Shown here: piece after piece, positions 63,870-64,000 of the stretch
Numbering within the stretch: position 1 is the stretch's first letter
Layout of the letters: the number at the start of each line of letters is the position of its first letter
Assembly (NCBI RefSeq): GCF_002836975.1
Contig: NZ_NIJK01000027.1
Location: forward strand, 124,001-188,000
Length of the DNA stretch: 64,000 nt
Direction of reading: 5' to 3'
From: Shewanella indica
Lineage (GTDB): Bacteria; Pseudomonadota; Gammaproteobacteria; Enterobacterales; Shewanellaceae
Notes under the pieces: generated by a model
Seen by the model: the letters and a program-made list of their open reading frames with translations, nothing else
The model's database searches: none
Told to the model about the DNA's origin: nothing
Position numbers and translations under genes: made by a program

Positions 63870-64000
63870 ATGGAGCCTGACAAGCTAAAGGGCAAAGACT
63901 GTCAAACGCTCACTCAAATAAGCGCCTGTAACCTTTGCTTACAACTCCCGCGCCGCAGAGGCTCGCTGTCGCCGCTGCGGGACTTGTTTACATTCCCGCA
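63870..64000 (+). pseudogene. Possible 5' end of a PqiA-like membrane protein with a frameshift, cut by window edge
   Basis: From ATG 63870 the frame reads MEPDKLKGKDCQTLTQISAC and then NLCLQLP, a CxxC zinc-finger half typical of PqiA/YebS N-termini. The expected second half, ARCRRCGTCLHSR, is present but in the next frame, and only 28 nt separate the two Cys pairs where E. coli PqiA has 48, a difference of 20 nt. This suggests a small deletion with frame loss. Only 131 bp are visible, so this stays tentative. Confidence 0.35.

Overview
The window looks like a chromosomal segment of a Shewanella species. Supporting this are the gene content (NhaD, Tat-secreted split-Soret-type cytochrome, DUF3718 protein, MetT under MetJ boxes, ThrE-type YjjPB, epd-pgk-fba order, SdaA/SdaC) and a mid-range GC content by eye. 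The base composition would fit the S. algae group, but that is an inference. No insertion sequence, prophage or CRISPR array is visible. The window is mostly core chromosome broken by small accessory blocks and several decayed loci.

Layout, left to right. 1-5.5 kb: start of mpl, a large DUF2339 membrane protein, a DUF1090 protein and a MetJ-controlled O-acetylhomoserine sulfhydrylase. 5.6-10.4 kb: an arylsulfate sulfotransferase operon (Tsx-like porin, AssT, DsbL, DsbI) divergent from a TetR regulator, with CRP-like sites and a 30-bp palindrome between them. 10.5-15.4 kb: the methionine transporter gene metT behind a four-box MetJ operator, a DUF998 protein, an RluF-like pseudouridine synthase, a LysE remnant and a 536-aa protein of unknown function. 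15.5-19.9 kb: two paralogous ToxR/ToxS-like membrane regulator pairs enclosing a two-gene unit (split-Soret-type diheme cytochrome plus a heme-less lipoprotein resembling the first domain of MtrC/OmcA). This is the most unusual block in the window. 20-23.8 kb: nhaD, a DUF481 protein, and a deletion scar that joins the 3' end of a cydB gene to the 3' end of a MocR-type regulator.

24-31 kb: central carbon and C1 metabolism (fba, pgk, epd, tkt, then metK with its own MetJ operator). 31-45 kb: acetyltransferases, two tandem GAF plus degenerate-GGDEF proteins, a META lipoprotein, a dicarboxylate/amino-acid symporter, an serine deaminase gene lacking a conserved C-terminal segment beside its serine transporter, a penicillin/AHL-acylase lipoprotein, YjjX, a MarR-GNAT fusion and a DUF3718 protein. 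45-55.4 kb: housekeeping genes (folA, yjjB/yjjP, obgE, rpmA, rplU, ispB, clpB behind a textbook sigma-32 promoter, pgeF, rluD, bamD). 55.6-56.7 kb: tRNA-Phe followed by seven identical tRNA-Leu(CAG) genes. 56.8-60.5 kb: two convergent chemoreceptors. 61-64 kb: an ECF sigma / membrane anti-sigma / DUF4097 operon, rsuA, and a possible frameshifted PqiA-like gene cut by the window edge.

Three MetJ operators (metY-like, metT, metK) place methionine synthesis, uptake and activation in one regulon. The sulfotransferase operon carries its own disulfide-forming pair. The cytochrome/lipoprotein block carries two candidate membrane sensors of its own.
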